In this document: piece after piece, positions 44,881 through 56,681 of the stretch | Position numbering within the stretch: position 1 is the stretch's first letter | Layout: each line of letters begins with the position of its first letter | NCBI RefSeq assembly: GCF_037325665.1 | Contig: NC_090261.1 | Span: 61,304,815 to 61,368,814, forward strand | Origin: Littorina saxatilis | Taxonomy: Eukaryota > Mollusca > Gastropoda > Littorinimorpha > Littorinidae | Direction of reading: 5' to 3' | Length of the DNA: 64,000 nt | Notes under the pieces: model-generated | Databases searched by the model: none | What the model saw: the letters and a program-made list of their open reading frames with translations, nothing else | Told to the model about the DNA's origin: nothing | Made by a program: the position numbers and the translations under genes

Positions 44881-45654
44881 ACACAGACAGACACACAGAA
44901 AGAGAGACGGGGCATTAACAGAAAACATAATAGTGTTAACTAAAAACAGTCACACCTTATAGCTAACCAGGTACCAACACAAACACAAACCCACAAAATC
45001 AATAAAGATGCAGTCACGTGCACATTAAACCAAAAATTCATTGTTTTGTATTTGGACCAAATAAATAAAAGGACAGTTCTTCACAATTATCACAAACAGA
45101 AATATTTAACAATCACAGTGAACAGTTTCACAACAACAAAGGATTTGTGAACGACATCAACAAGTATGCATGAAACTAAAGCTCACATGTCACAAACAAC
45201 GTAGATACTGCAAACGTATCAGTAACATCATAAGGTATTTATTGCCATTTATACGAGCTTACCTTAGCTTACCACAAAAAAGTACATGCTTTAAATTGAG
45301 AATTTAACACTTTCAAGCTTTTGTTCAAGTGTGAAAAAAAACCAAGGAAGGAAATAATAATAAGCGTCTTTTCCTTTCCGCCTTTAAAAAAAGAAAATGG
45401 AGACAAATACCATGTGAAACTAGCAAGGCGATTCTAAAACAACATATGTGATCAACTCTAATCTACTTTCTTTTAGCGGTTTGGTTTGGTGTCAAGAAAA
45501 GATCAATAAGGTGCCTTCTTTTTTCATGTCAATATGAGACTTATGAGCAATTAATATGATGAATTCTGACTTGTTTTAAATGGTTTTCAAGCAAAATTGA
45601 GTAAACATTATCTGTAAAAATGATGCTAGTCAGGCCTAAATGAAAATGGTTTCA
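44881..45654. other. Unannotated AT-rich stretch
   Basis: No gene, RNA or repeat could be supported. Confidence 0.45.
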
Positions 45655-45862
45655 ATCACAATAGATGATGTTCGGAAATACCTTTGTCAAGTTTTATGGG
45701 CTGTAGAACTGCCTTTCCTTGTTTTCATAGAAACACTGAGGCAAGCCTACAATGTCACATGAAGCTTGCCTCAGTGTTTTTATGGAAAAGCAAGGACAAA
45801 CAAGGGAAACCACTCTTCCACAGCCAATAAAAACCTGACAGAGTTATTTCCAGAATGTGTCT
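45655..45862. mobile_element. Foldback MITE of the GTTCGGAAATA family
   Basis: AATAGATGATGTTCGGAAAT and the inverse ATTTCCAGAATGTGTCTATT bound about 200 bp. A second inner inverted pair (CACTGAGGCAAGC / GCTTGCCTCAGTG) makes the element almost wholly self-complementary. Confidence 0.78.
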
Positions 45863-46229
45863 ATTTTTACTGGTACCGCACAACATGTGCAACTATGCAT
45901 GAGACCTTTGCCAGCTGTTTGATGCTAGTGGTTTCCTGATCACACAACAAATAAATAATAAAACATGTACATGTACAACAAACTAACACAGTATGACAAC
46001 AATGCATGTTGTGACTATGGGTAATGTCAGTGGGTATTACATACAACAAACATGTATGGACTGACACAGGGCAGTTTATATTATTATGGCAGACATGATA
46101 CACACACGGCATAATAGAGAACAGTCAGTACACACTCATGTCTGTGAACAGCCACTTACAACGGTTTTGGACTTTGGCAACCGGGTACTACATGGTCTTG
46201 GTACAGAACACTTATCAGTGCATGCACAT

Positions 46230-46593
46230 TCTTTCTTTATTTGGTGCTTAACGTCGTTTTCAACCACGAAGGTTATATCACGACGGGGAAAGGGGGGAGA
46301 TGGAATAGAGCCACTTGTCAATTGTTTCTTGTTCACAAAAGCACTAATCAAAAATTTGCTCCAGGGGCTTGCAACGTAGTACAATGTATTACCTTACTGT
46401 GAGAATGCAAGTTTCCAGTACAAAGGACTTAACATTTCTTACATACTGCTTGACTAAAATCTTTACAAAAATTGACTCTATTCTATACAAGAAACACTTA
46501 ACAAGGGTAAAAAGAGAAACAGAATCCGTTAGTCGCCTCTTACGACATGCTGGGGAGCATCGGGTAAATTCTTCCCCCTAACCCGCGGGGGGA
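46230..46593 (-). mobile_element. SINE-like retroposon (family S), full-length copy
   Basis: A 364-bp element on the minus strand, starting TTCCCCCCGCGGGTTAGG and ending ACGTTAAGCACCAAATAAAG plus AAAG. It is flanked by a perfect 13-bp target duplication, AGTGCATGCACAT (46217-46229 and 46594-46606). The 5' end does not look like a tRNA. Three shorter copies are at 46984, 53171 and 58039. Confidence 0.85.
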
Positions 46594-46687
46594 AGTGCAT
46601 GCACATAACTTATGTACAATGGAGCCCCTCTTTTCAGAACCCCCAGTTTCACCTTTGCCAGTCCGGGTTATCGACCACACACGGAAG

Positions 46688-46775
46688 ACATCGTGGGGCC
46701 GTGCGGACCCATGCTTCTCAAAGATGCACGGTTTTCCTTCTTTGAGAAACATGGGTCCGCACGGCCCCATGATGT
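46688..46775. repeat. Long near-perfect hairpin
   Basis: 46688-46723 is the inverse of 46740-46775 with two mismatches in 36 bp, around a 16-base loop. The core is GGGGCCGTGCGGACCCATG. A related short palindrome, GGGTCCACACGGACCC, occurs near 46930. Confidence 0.88.
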
Positions 46776-46983
46776 TTGTAGTCTAAATATGACCTTTTTT
46801 AAAATTTTGTATTACTTCTTGCTGAAATTTTAGGACATAAGAGCTTTCTAGGTGCCTGAGGCATTCTTAAAAGCTCATTAAAAAATTCCAACGAGTTTAA
46901 GAGATATTTGCAATTAAACACCCTTCTGGGTCCACACGGACCCATGAAGGTTAAGACTTTCTCCCTTTCAAGACTTTGCTTTT

Positions 46984-47100
46984 TTTCTTTCTTTATTTGG
47001 TGTTTAACGTCGTTTTCAACCATGAAGGTTATATCGCGACGGGGAAAAGGGGGAGATGGGATAGAGCCACTTGTTAATTGTTTCTTGTTCACAAAAGCAC
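46984..47100 (-). mobile_element. Family S retroposon, 5'-truncated
   Basis: The 3' 117 bp of the family, with the 12-bp target duplication AGACTTTGCTTT on both sides. Confidence 0.82.
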
Positions 47101-47351
47101 AGACTTTGCTTTCTCAGATTTTCTGTTCACAACTTCTGTAACTGTACAGGAGGACTGCCTTCACTTTGCAAAAGGACATATATTCAAACACCTCAAAAAC
47201 ATTTCAAAACTTACTTCTTTCTAAAGACCTGATTTTCCAAGACTTTTGGGGGGTCCACTGTACTACAACACAATACGTACACATAAGTTATTTGCTTTGC
47301 CTATTCTACTCAATCGCAGGCTCACAACACACAAGGTAAAGGCAGTTTAAG

Positions 47352-47870
47352 TGAATGTCATGAATGATTGCAATGTCATGAATGATTGCAATGTCATGAA
47401 TGATTGCAATGTCATGAATGATTGCAATGATGAATCGGACCCATCAGAAATCTCTACTGAGGTCACAAATCCCAATGATGATGAATGGCTAATGATAATG
47501 GCTGAAAGAGCAATGATGAACTGAACCCATCCAAAAACTACTGAGGTTTCAACTCCCAATGATCTATGGCTAATGATAATGATTGAGGGAGTAACGATGA
47601 ATCAAACCCATCAGGAATCTATACCGAGGTCTCAACTCCCAATGATCTATGGCTAATGATAATGATTGAGGGAGTAACGATGAATCGAACCCATCAGGAA
47701 TCTATACCGAGGTCTCAACTCCCAATGATCTATGGCTAATGATAATGATTGAGGGAGTAACGATGAATCGAACCCATCAGGAATCTATACCGAGGTCTCA
47801 ACTCCCAATGATCTATGGCTAATGATAATGGTTGAAGAAGTAATGATGAATTAAAAATCTACTGAGGTCA
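47352..47870. repeat. Two adjacent tandem repeats (18 bp and about 83 bp)
   Basis: GTCATGAATGATTGCAAT repeats four times at 47357-47428. It is followed by about five copies of an approximately 83-bp unit with CAACTCCCAATGATCTATGG and GATAATGATTGAGGGAGTAA. The last unit is diverged. Confidence 0.92.
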
Positions 47871-48227
47871 CAAATCTTGAGCGCTAACAGTACTTTTCTT
47901 TATCTGTTTGCTTTGATTTTTTCAATGATCAACTGAGTGATGATAATCATCACAAGGGTAATGATAAGAGTGCAATGAGATCAGAAGCGGAAGCTAGTAG
48001 AAAAACAACAACAACAACAATAACAACTCACACACTCTAGTTTTGTGCCGTATTTGCAAATCCTGTTGTGCAAAATTGACACACTTTCACAAAACTATAT
48101 TTTTTTTATGGCTCTGTTTTCAAAACACTTAAAACTATTCTGGTGTGACTATCAGTTAAATGAGAGCGAATTCACACCTTTATGAAAAGATGGCATTTCA
48201 CAAAACAAGTTTTACCATTGCACTTTA

Positions 48228-48522
48228 CAGGGCTGCCACCAAAAAAAAAGTCAAAACCTTGACAGGCCAGGATCCAGGGGCCACTGGTTGGGTGCAGGGC
48301 CAAAGGCCTGCTAGGCGATCTGGGTGGCAACGCCCCCCAGAAGCTGAGGCTTTTTTGTAACTTGTAGAGGCAAAGAACAGCCTCCCCTGGTGCCAAATTG
48401 TATGTTAGTAAACTAAAAAATAATTTAAAAAATGTGGTTTTTTTTAAGAAACCGGATTTTCCGGTTTTTAAAGTTGTCAAAAACTGGATTTCCGGCTACA
48501 ACCGGAAAGATGTCAGCCCTGC
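48228..48522. mobile_element. Possible hAT-like MITE
   Basis: CAGGGCTGCCACC at the left and GATGTCAGCCCTG at the right are roughly inverse, and the interior has ACCGGATTTTCCGGT palindromes. No exact 8-bp target duplication was found. Confidence 0.45.
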
Positions 48523-48919
48523 CTTTAGCAGAAAAAAAGGCCATAACACATGCAGCTTGGTGAAAAATGGTGTACATGTACTATGATGACTACAGCGCAG
48601 AAAATATTCAGCAACGCTTTCAATTCAGTATGTTTAAGATAAAATAGTTGCATGCAAGATATCATCTTATAAATAGGAAACTCACATAAATATCTCAAGG
48701 TTTTATGATGATGGTATGGAATTGCTCAAGCATAATACTGACGTGTATGAATATATTTATCTTCAAGGATGGTACATTTATACGCCACTGATTAGAGCAA
48801 TTAACAACGACACCATGCAAATGAGCCACTCTCCTGCTTGCTCTAATCACTTTGACTATAAAGAAAGAATAACATCTATCATTATGCGCATGGTAGATCA
48901 TCATTGACAAGTTGGAGTA

Positions 48920-49025
48920 TAGTTATTACGATTAAAAAACAATATAATTATAATTAACAAATAATATAATTATTAAAAAACAATATAATTATAATTAACA
49001 AATAATATAATTATTAAAAAACAAG
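48920..49025. repeat. AT-rich tandem repeat
   Basis: About two and a half copies of a unit containing AACAATATAATTATAATTAA. Confidence 0.85.
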
Positions 49026-49624
49026 TCTGTTTTTGCTCAAGGATGGCAATGTAACACTTTCCTTTGATTTTCTTTTTACCATATTTTTAATGTATATTTC
49101 AATTCTTTTCACAATGACTAAAATGTTTAGGATATCAAAACAAGTGGTTTATGTTTAAAGAAGAAAATCATAGAAAAGAAAAGAATAACCACAGCAAAGT
49201 TCTTACTAACAATAAAGTTTACCGAAAAATAAAAATAAAGGAACATCAGCCTACTCGTCTATCTTTTTAGCAAATACACTTTTTGGAGACAAGTTTATAT
49301 TGGTTGTGAACACAGAGCGCAGATTGTGCATCACAGTTACATACTAACAACATTTTCATTTTACAACTACATCCAGTCAATCAATGCAAACATAAATACC
49401 CAGGGGTTAATGTTCTACAACGCTGTGTACCAAGAGGGAGTCATGACTTCAGAGTAAGATTGATACATTTTACACTGTTATTTTGAAATCAGCTGACTGC
49501 ATATTGATCAAAGAGATACTGATAATAAAATCAAGAAGATCATCTCCTTGGTGAGTGCATGTCTTTGATAACGGAAAACACAGAAAATGGCGTCAAAAAC
49601 ATCACCCAAAATGTGACATGCTTA
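49026..49624. other. Unannotated AT-rich stretch
   Basis: No supported feature. Confidence 0.45.
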
Positions 49625-49727
49625 CAGCTGCATGGGTGCAACCTGGAAAATTCCAAAAACCGGCAGCCGATGAAACCAAAAACCGGCTGCCGGCATGTAG
49701 CCGGCAGAGTTGCACCCATGCAGCTGG
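49625..49727. mobile_element. Short foldback element
   Basis: CAGCTGCATGGGTGCAACCT and its inverse AGTTGCACCCATGCAGCTGG bound about 100 bp. Inner GCCGGC/ACCGGCAGCC words extend the hairpin. Confidence 0.7.
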
Positions 49728-50477
49728 TTTGAGTTTTTACTGTGTGTTACGTCTGCCAACAAAATACGACCACTGAACTTCTGACATTTATAACCGTTTT
49801 GTTTTGTAATTGTGTTACATATTCACTCAGCTGTTTGACACAACAATGAATAAAGTGTGCATTTGAATCGGTTAAAAATTACGATGTAAGATCTGAGCTG
49901 AAAACACAATAGTTGTTAATCTTTTCTTCAGCATGGCACCATGCGTTGTGTATGTATATTTCCCATAAACCATATGAACAACCTATTCAAACACTTTCAA
50001 TTTTTATGGTGGATGTCATAGATATGGTACACAGCTTTGTAGAATGCCCCCCCCGACATTTGGAAACCGTTCTACTACTTGGTGATTTTGCTACTTGGCA
50101 GTATACTGTTTGGCATGGGAACAAGTCCTAGACACACAAAACATTGATGGTGGCACTTTTATATCAATACAGATATACAACAAGTATTACAATGATTCAT
50201 TGCATAACTATGCATACATTTCTACTGTGTTTGGAGGGAAATAAAACATCACAGTTCACATTACACACGCACACAAAACTTATGTGTAATATATTGCTAG
50301 GAAGTTATTACGACTTGCTGTCTGGGTTTTTACACATAACATACAAGCGGTACGCAGTCTTGGTTCATGTCTTATAATGCAACGTATATTATGCAGTGAA
50401 CATGCCTAGTCCAAAGTGAAACAGTTACACAGATCTACCGGCAGAACGATACAAGGGCAGGCAAATTCATACCTGCC

Positions 50478-50751
50478 ACAGTCAAACCTGCCAGAGCGAC
50501 AATCTCTAGATAACGACCACCTTAACGATCTCATTAAAGACTGAAAAAAACTAAAAATGGTTAGGTAGTTAATGGAAAGTTTCAGTCTTAACAAAACAAA
50601 ACATTCACAAATATGTCGACCCAAAGATCTCCCCAAAGGATTCCAAACAAGTTTTTTTCCTAAATAATTTACTTTCCATAGCGACCACCTGTGTATAACA
50701 ATCACATTTGGCTGGCCCCTCGGGCAGTCGTTATAGACAGGTTTGACTGTA
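50478..50751. mobile_element. MITE with CAGTCAAACCTG termini
   Basis: CAGTCAAACCTGCCAGAGCG and the inverse CAGGTTTGACTG bound about 270 bp, with ATAACGACC/GTCGTTAT inside. No coding region. Confidence 0.75.
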
Positions 50752-51165
50752 GCTGGGTGTTCACTGCCCAATTAGGCACCTAATTATCATAATTATGCAT
50801 GGACTACACATTAAAACGGTGAATGTTCAAAATGGTGGTGACGGTGGTGTTTAGAAGCTTGGTATATTTATGTAACATTGCTACAAAATGAACACATACT
50901 GAGCCACATTTCACATTCATTGGACAAATAAATTAATGAATAAATAAAAGGACCCGTTGTTTTGAGAGAGAAAAACACCTTTGGTGCTTCGTATAAAGAT
51001 TGCTTCTTAATTGCAGCCTCTATTTTGTGTAGCGAGATTCGGTCAGCTAGTCTCCGCTTCTTTTGCTGTTATCCTTTTGTTTAACGTTGGACTTCGATGT
51101 AGTAATGCCCACCAGGCCAGATTCACAAAGCCAGGGAAGAAAGAATCTACAGCGAAACGACGTCA
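50752..51165. other. Probable 3' UTR of the PPxY membrane protein gene
   Basis: Downstream (minus strand) of the stop at 51166. No clear minus-strand polyadenylation signal could be assigned. Confidence 0.4.
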
Positions 51166-52513
51166 TCAAATATTTGCCTGGATGTCGGTTCTAGTGATCG
51201 GGAAGGCTTGCTGGGTTGTTTCGCCGCCCCTGTGGTTGTTCACATTCTGATATTCAGGCGCTCGGGGGACGAAATCAAGCCCAGCATTCACACTTCCTGG
51301 TACAGCCTGTGGCCGAGTCAACACATTGGGGGACCTGATCTCACCTTGGAAGCCAGGGTGGGGGGAGTTTGTGTGCGCAGGGTTGCTAAGGGTGGAGGTG
51401 TGTCCGTAAAGGGTGGGGGTGGAGGGGGAGGTTTCCACAGGGAGGGGGGTGACAAAGTTGTATGTGAAGCAAGTGTAACCTTCCTGGCTGCTGCTGCCGC
51501 CGACGTTGGGGGGAGGGGCCCAGGACTGGGCGTGCTGGGGGAGGGAGGAGGGGGTGGAGAAGTGGTGGGGTGGGGGAGGGCCTGGAAGATGACGTGACAT
51601 GGGGGGAGTGGCGTACGGCTGCGGGGACAGGGGGTATATGGGGTATGAACCCGACATGAAGTACTGCGGGTGTGGGGAGGACCACATCAGAGGGGAGGGA
51701 GGGGCGGATAGCTGGCGGGGGGAGGGGGGAGCCGATGTATACTGTGGAGGCGGAGTCAAGCTGTGCTGCCCGGAGTAGGGGCGGGGCGAGGGTGGGGCAG
51801 AGAAGTTGAGAGGGGAAGGAGGGCCCGAGTAAGGATAAGGAGAGGGAGGCCCTGAAAACAAATTCAGCGAAGGTGGAAGAGACAGGTTGGGAGAGGAGTC
51901 GCTGGGTGAGAGGAACTGAGGGGGTGTAGTCAGGTGCTGATGGGGGTTCAGCTGTCTCGGAGAGGGAGGGGCGGAGAAGGGGTGGGGGGAGGGAGGGGCC
52001 GACAGCTGCCGCGGGGAAGCGGGTGCAGACATGTGCTGAGGGGGAAGCGGCAGGCTGGTCCGAGCGGATCTCATCGTTGGGTGTACAGTCACACTGGGGG
52101 TGGGGGCAGGGGGTGCTACACCCGCCCCTGTCCCCCTCACTGTATCCAGCTGCATCACATTAGGTGAGGGCCTGTGCATGGACTGCGGGAAGGCGCTGGC
52201 TATAGACGGCAAAGCGCCGCTCTGGCCCATCGATGACTCCCGCTCAGAGATTCTGCCTGATGTCAAATCACTTCCGCCTCTGCCTGTGCCAGCAAACGAC
52301 CTTGCTGCAGAGGTATTAGAAGCAGGTATGTAGCCGCCTCTCTCTTGGTGTGTGATAGAGCTGAACAAAGGATGATGGTGATACAATGAGGAGCTCATGG
52401 TTTCTTCGTAGGTCGGCGGCAGCTCGTCTGTAGCGCAGGATGGTGTGATGCTGCTGCTGCTGTGCTGGGTCACCTCTTGGTAGGACGGCGGCGCGCAGTC
52501 AACCTCGGAGGGC
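51166..52513 (-). CDS. PPxY protein exon 4 (proline-rich tail)
   Basis: Residues 149-597. Both PPxY motifs, then tandem PPSP-containing repeats. The repeats have a consistent reading frame and codon drift, unlike the non-coding minisatellites of this window. Acceptor TCCACCCAG|G; stop TGA at 51166. Confidence 0.85.
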
Positions 52514-54529
52514 CTGGGTGGAGAAAAGGATGTCTGAATTAATTTCATGCATCAGGTTAACGGAAAGGAAGGTATGCACACAAGTAATGTCAACATCTGA
52601 AAGAGGTGCAGAAACGTACGTCCAAATTAGTATCAAAAACCCACCAGAATGGTTAGTTCATGGAATGTTAACTTTGTGACAAAACTAAAAATTCAGAAGT
52701 ACATTGACCCAACGGTCTTTATAGTAGATAGACAAGCAAACTATTAATATGGGATGAACGATAATTATTTGATAATTTTTATTTACAACTCTATTAATTT
52801 CACGCATCAGTTTAATGGAAAAGGAAGCACACAAGAAAACTAAATAAGTGCAAACACATTAAGTTCACATCAAAAATGGGTGCCTACGCATGTTCATGTA
52901 GTTCTTTCTGAGTTTCATCAATTATAATCTCAATGAACGGGTGGACACTTTTTTGCTCTTACTCTGACAATCAGCCTTTTAGTTTTACAATAACAGTAAA
53001 ATACTTCAGCAACCAAACTGGCATTCAACACTTTCTAAACCATATACCCCCATGGCATGGAAAGTAACTTCAAAAACAAACGTAACAAAGTAACTACTGC
53101 GAGTTTTCCAAAATTATACATGCTCAAACATCGCGAGAAACCAGTGAAAATGAAAACAGATACGCATCATCTTTCTTTCTTTATTTGGAGTTTAACGTTG
53201 TTTTCAACCACGAAGGTTTTTTCGCGACGGGGAAAGGGGGAAGATGGGATAGAGCCACTTGTCAATTGTTTTTTGTTCACAAAAGCACTAATCAAAAATT
53301 TGCTCCAGGGGCTTGCAACGCAGTACAATATATGACCTTACTGGGAGATACGCATCATATTTTTCAGTAGGTGTTTCAAGGATCTGCATATGTGAGCGCC
53401 AGCGGACGGTATTGGGCGCTCTGGGGGGAAAGGGCTCATTAGTCAACTTTTACTGCACTGAAAGCGATGACTGCAGGCGAAAGTGATGACTGCAGGTGAA
53501 AGCGATGTCTGCACTGAAAGCCATGACTGCAGGTGACCTACCTGTGCACAGTGACGGGAGCGTCGTACCCCCGCCTGTTGTACCTGTCCACGATGATGGT
53601 GGCTGGGTGGAGGCCGTCGTCATGGTTCACCACCACCGCTGTCACCGTCCCTGCATTCACTGAATCCAACTAAACAAAAACAAAGAATCATGACCTTTTC
53701 AGTTCATGTATCTCATTTAAAGAGAGATCTTAATTTATTACATCAATCATATGGTTATGAAGATGTGGTTAACATTTTAATGTATTAATTTCAATGTAAA
53801 AAGATTGATATTCCATCCGCGGTTTCAAAATGGAATAGCACCAGTGAAAGTAATATGAATTGGAAATTAATTTTCTTGAAACCCTTTCAAACTACTGTTG
53901 ATGTCAGTTTAAGGTGGTTTCAGCTGCGACTCCTACACCGGATTCTACCTTGTAATAAATATTTATATTTATGTAAAATTAAAAATTCAACGCTCTGCAC
54001 ATTTTGCGGGTATCATGAAGAGACAATTTTTCACTTATTTTGGGAATGTATGATTGTTAAAACCTTCTGGATTAAATTGAATAATGTATTGCACAAAGAA
54101 TGTTTACATTGTGAACATTTCACTTTTTCAAAAGGATTGATAATATTTGGAAATGATGATAATCTGAACACTGATAATGTTTTAGATTTGATTATTCTTT
54201 TAGGAAAATATTATATTTATAAATGTAAACTTCAGGGCTCAGTTCCGCTTTTGAATGTTTTTTTGAAAATATTAAAACAAAGATATTACATTGAAAAGAA
54301 ATTGAATCTTATCAGGAATAGAAATGTTGAATTTTTGTCAGAGTGGTTACCCTATGCGAATATATGTTTGGTTATTGACCAAGGCGAAGTGTCCATTTCA
54401 GCTTAATCTTTTTGTACAGTTTAAAATTGTAGGTTTTTATAAGATTTTAGGCAAGAGTGTGTGTGTATGTCTTATGTCTGTCTGCTTCACTTATCCTCTT
54501 ACCTGTCTGTCACCCTGTTACCCCTCCCT

Positions 54530-54596
<67 letters not shown>

Positions 54597-56301
54597 ATCA
54601 GTATTGTCGGTATGTTACATGTCCGTCTGTCGGTTAGGTCCTAATGTTGTATGTCTTGTATACTTGCCATTTACATATTTATTATACATGTTGAAGGATG
54701 AATGAAGATACATTGTAGACGGATGCATGTTATGGATTAAAAGCCCCACGATGATGTGCTTGGCAAATACACAAAAAAAAAAGAAAAAAAAAAAGATTGT
54801 TTTTATTGTTATTATTGTTAATACTTGGGGTTCTGCATAAGACTCATGCCTGTGTAAATGCTAACAAGCAGACTAAACTCATTAAAATCAAATCAAAGCA
54901 AAGAACCGGACGGGCGCTGTGGCGGGGTGGTAAGACGTCGGCCTCTTAATCGTAAGGTCGAGGGTTCGAATCCCGGCCGCGGCTGCCTGGTGGGTTAAGT
55001 GTGGAGATTTTTCCGATCTCCCAGGTCAACTTATGTGCAGACCTGCTAGTGGCTTATCCCCCTTCATGTGTACACGCAAGCACAAGACCAAGTGCGCACG
55101 GAAAAGATCCTGTAATCCATGTCAGAGTTCAGTGGGTTATAGAAACACGAAAATACCCAGCATGCTTCCTCTGAAAGCGGCGTATGGCTGCCTTAATGAC
55201 AGGGTAAAAACGGTCATACACGTAAAATTCCACTCGTGCAAAAAACACGAGTGTACGTGGGAGTTTCAGCCCACGAACGCAGAAGAAGAAGAAGAAAGCA
55301 AAGAACCCTTTCAGTAGATCAAATGTGAACAAAAATGGCGTGGGCGACTTAAGACTCACTCCCTTTTAAGACTTTGTTTCCACAGACTTTCTGTTCATAA
55401 CCTCATTTTAAAACTCCCTCCTTTTTAAGACCTTATTTTCTAAGACATTTTGGATGTCTTAAAAGGGGGGTTCCACTGTTCAAATTATACAGTGTGTGTA
55501 CCAACCGGCATGGAGGAGCGGGGGTTGGTGTTGCGTTTCCTGGCCAGCAGGAACTGCCTGAAGGACAGCAGCAGGAGCAGCAGCGACAGTGCTATCAGCA
55601 GGGGGCCCGTCATGGACATCCGCCCGCCAAACACTTCGTTGAACCCTGCAATGCACAAACTACGATGAACTTAAAGTATCAAAAAAAGTTAGTCATTTTG
55701 GGTGGTTGCAAGATTGTTAGCTAGATGGATTCCTGCATATTATTTTACCCCCGTAGAGGCCTGTTTGCACCTGCCCTTCCAAAGTTTGTGTTGTGTGTTG
55801 TGTGTGTGTGCGTATGCCTGTGCACATGTCCATGCACACATTTACCTATTACCATGTATGCATGAGCTCATATGTCTCAACTCTTGGCAATAGCTTCACA
55901 TCCCAGAATTTTGAAACAAAGGCTACACTACCATGACTAGACACTGGTCGAATTTGTTACGTTTTGGAAAGTAGCACACTGGTTTTGCGACTTTCCTTAT
56001 TCTGCCCTTATTCCACTCTTGGCAGGTGACTACAATTCAGACAACGAATCTAGGTTTGGAGACAGGCACTAATATTTGCACGCAGCCCTGCTGTTACGCT
56101 TACCAAGCCATGTCAGAATGCTGCCGATTAGCAGTAGAACAAAAGCCACAGCAGTCAGCAAGATCCCTCTTCTCAGCGGCTCTTTTGTGTCTGGCGGTCC
56201 AAAGGATGATGATGTGATGAAAGTCCGCAATGCGCTCCGCCGACGGTTTTGAGGGAGGTGGATGTGTGTGGTGTGAAACATAGCGGTAGGAGAATTTCTA
56301 C
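51166..56301 (-). CDS. Two-pass membrane protein with PPxY motifs and proline-rich tail (TMEM171-like)
   Basis: Exons in order: 56301-56104 (ATG at 56281), 55645-55506, 53669-53542, 52513-51166. The frame closes at 597 codons from the 56281 ATG. TM1 is about residues 39-59 (ILLTAVAFVLLLIGSIL) and TM2 about 74-94 (LLIALSLLLLLLSFRQFLL), followed by the basic stop ARKR. The cytoplasmic tail has PPSY at 157-160 and PPTY at 181-184, classic WW-domain ligands used by NEDD4-type ubiquitin ligases. About 300 residues of Pro/Ser repeats (SAPPSPRQL, SGPPSPYP) follow. The layout, GPLL start of TM2, KRNT after it and PPxY tail resemble vertebrate TMEM171, but identity is too weak to be sure. The exon 2 donor is ambiguous (GTTGGT at 55505 gives the correct phase). 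An alternative upstream start exon is listed at 62372-62438. Confidence 0.72.
52514..53157. other. PPxY gene intron 3, first part
   Basis: No recognised feature before the family S insertion. Confidence 0.45.
53171..53345 (-). mobile_element. Family S retroposon, 5'-truncated
   Basis: 175 bp of the family 3' region, with the 13-bp target duplication AGATACGCATCAT on both sides. Confidence 0.85.
53542..53669 (-). CDS. PPxY protein exon 3
   Basis: Residues 107-148 (LDSVNAGTVTAVVVNH, then IIVDRYNRRGYDAPV). Acceptor TTTGTTTAG|TTG and donor AG|GTAGGT, phase 2. Confidence 0.75.
53695..54796 (+). mobile_element. 3' fragment of an L1/Tx1-like LINE
   Basis: The frame ending at 54406 encodes the C-terminal zinc-knuckle region of a LINE ORF2 (RLLHRILPCNKYL, CTFCGYHEETIFHLFWEC: C-x2-C, H-x4-C). 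The reverse transcriptase domain is missing, so the copy is 5'-truncated. A 3' UTR with a TC microsatellite (54521-54592) and an A-rich tail near 54770-54796 follow. It is antisense within PPxY gene intron 2. Confidence 0.78.
54908..55294 (+). mobile_element. tRNA-derived SINE, head type 2, AGA tail
   Basis: The head GCTGTGGCGGGGTGGTAAGA, with the B-box-like GGGTTCGAATCCC, is tRNA-like. From ACACGCAAGCACAAGACCA onward the body matches the SINE at 31928. A perfect 13-bp target duplication, AAAGCAAAGAACC, lies at 54895-54907 and 55295-55307. Confidence 0.92.
55506..55645 (-). CDS. PPxY protein exon 2 (TM2)
   Basis: Completes Gly60 and encodes residues 61-106: the loop GFNEVFGGRMSMTGP, TM2, then ARKRNTNPRSSMP. 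Acceptor TTGCAG|GG. Two donors overlap (55505 and 55501); the first keeps the frame with exon 3. Confidence 0.75.
55646..56103. other. PPxY gene intron 1
   Basis: No repeat or coding feature was recognised apart from a short GT run near 55796. Confidence 0.45.
56104..56301 (-). CDS. PPxY protein exon 1 or 2 (TM1)
   Basis: An ATG at 56281 starts MFHTTHIHLPQNRRR; TM1 follows. Donor CTTG|GTAAGC, phase 1. The sequence is also open back to an AG at 56302, in the phase needed by the candidate exon at 62372-62438. Confidence 0.72.
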
Positions 56302-56460
56302 CTCAGATGTCGCCTGTCAACATAAAAGCTCTCTTAAAATTTTCGCTGCAAAATTGTTGTCATGTGCTGAAGATAATAATTAATATATTATACTGCAAAC
56401 AATGTGTATGATGATAAGATGTCTGATCCTTGTCATTTGAGTCTCTGGGTCTAATGGACA

Positions 56461-56482
56461 GTGTGTGTGTGTGAGTGAGTGA

Positions 56483-56548
<66 letters not shown>

Positions 56549-56609
56549 CCACAGGGTGTGTGTGTGTGTGTCTGTGTCTGTGCCTGTGTGTGGTTGGTTG
56601 GTTGGTGTT

Positions 56610-56681
<72 letters not shown>

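Noticed and set aside
46612-46833. Short frames over the 46688-46775 hairpin as genes
   Set aside because: They mirror each other because of the inverted repeat and have no splice or start support.
53855-54406. A 183-codon frame as a host gene
   Set aside because: Its zinc-knuckle pattern and RLLHRIL motif are those of a LINE ORF2 C-terminus, followed by an A-rich tail.
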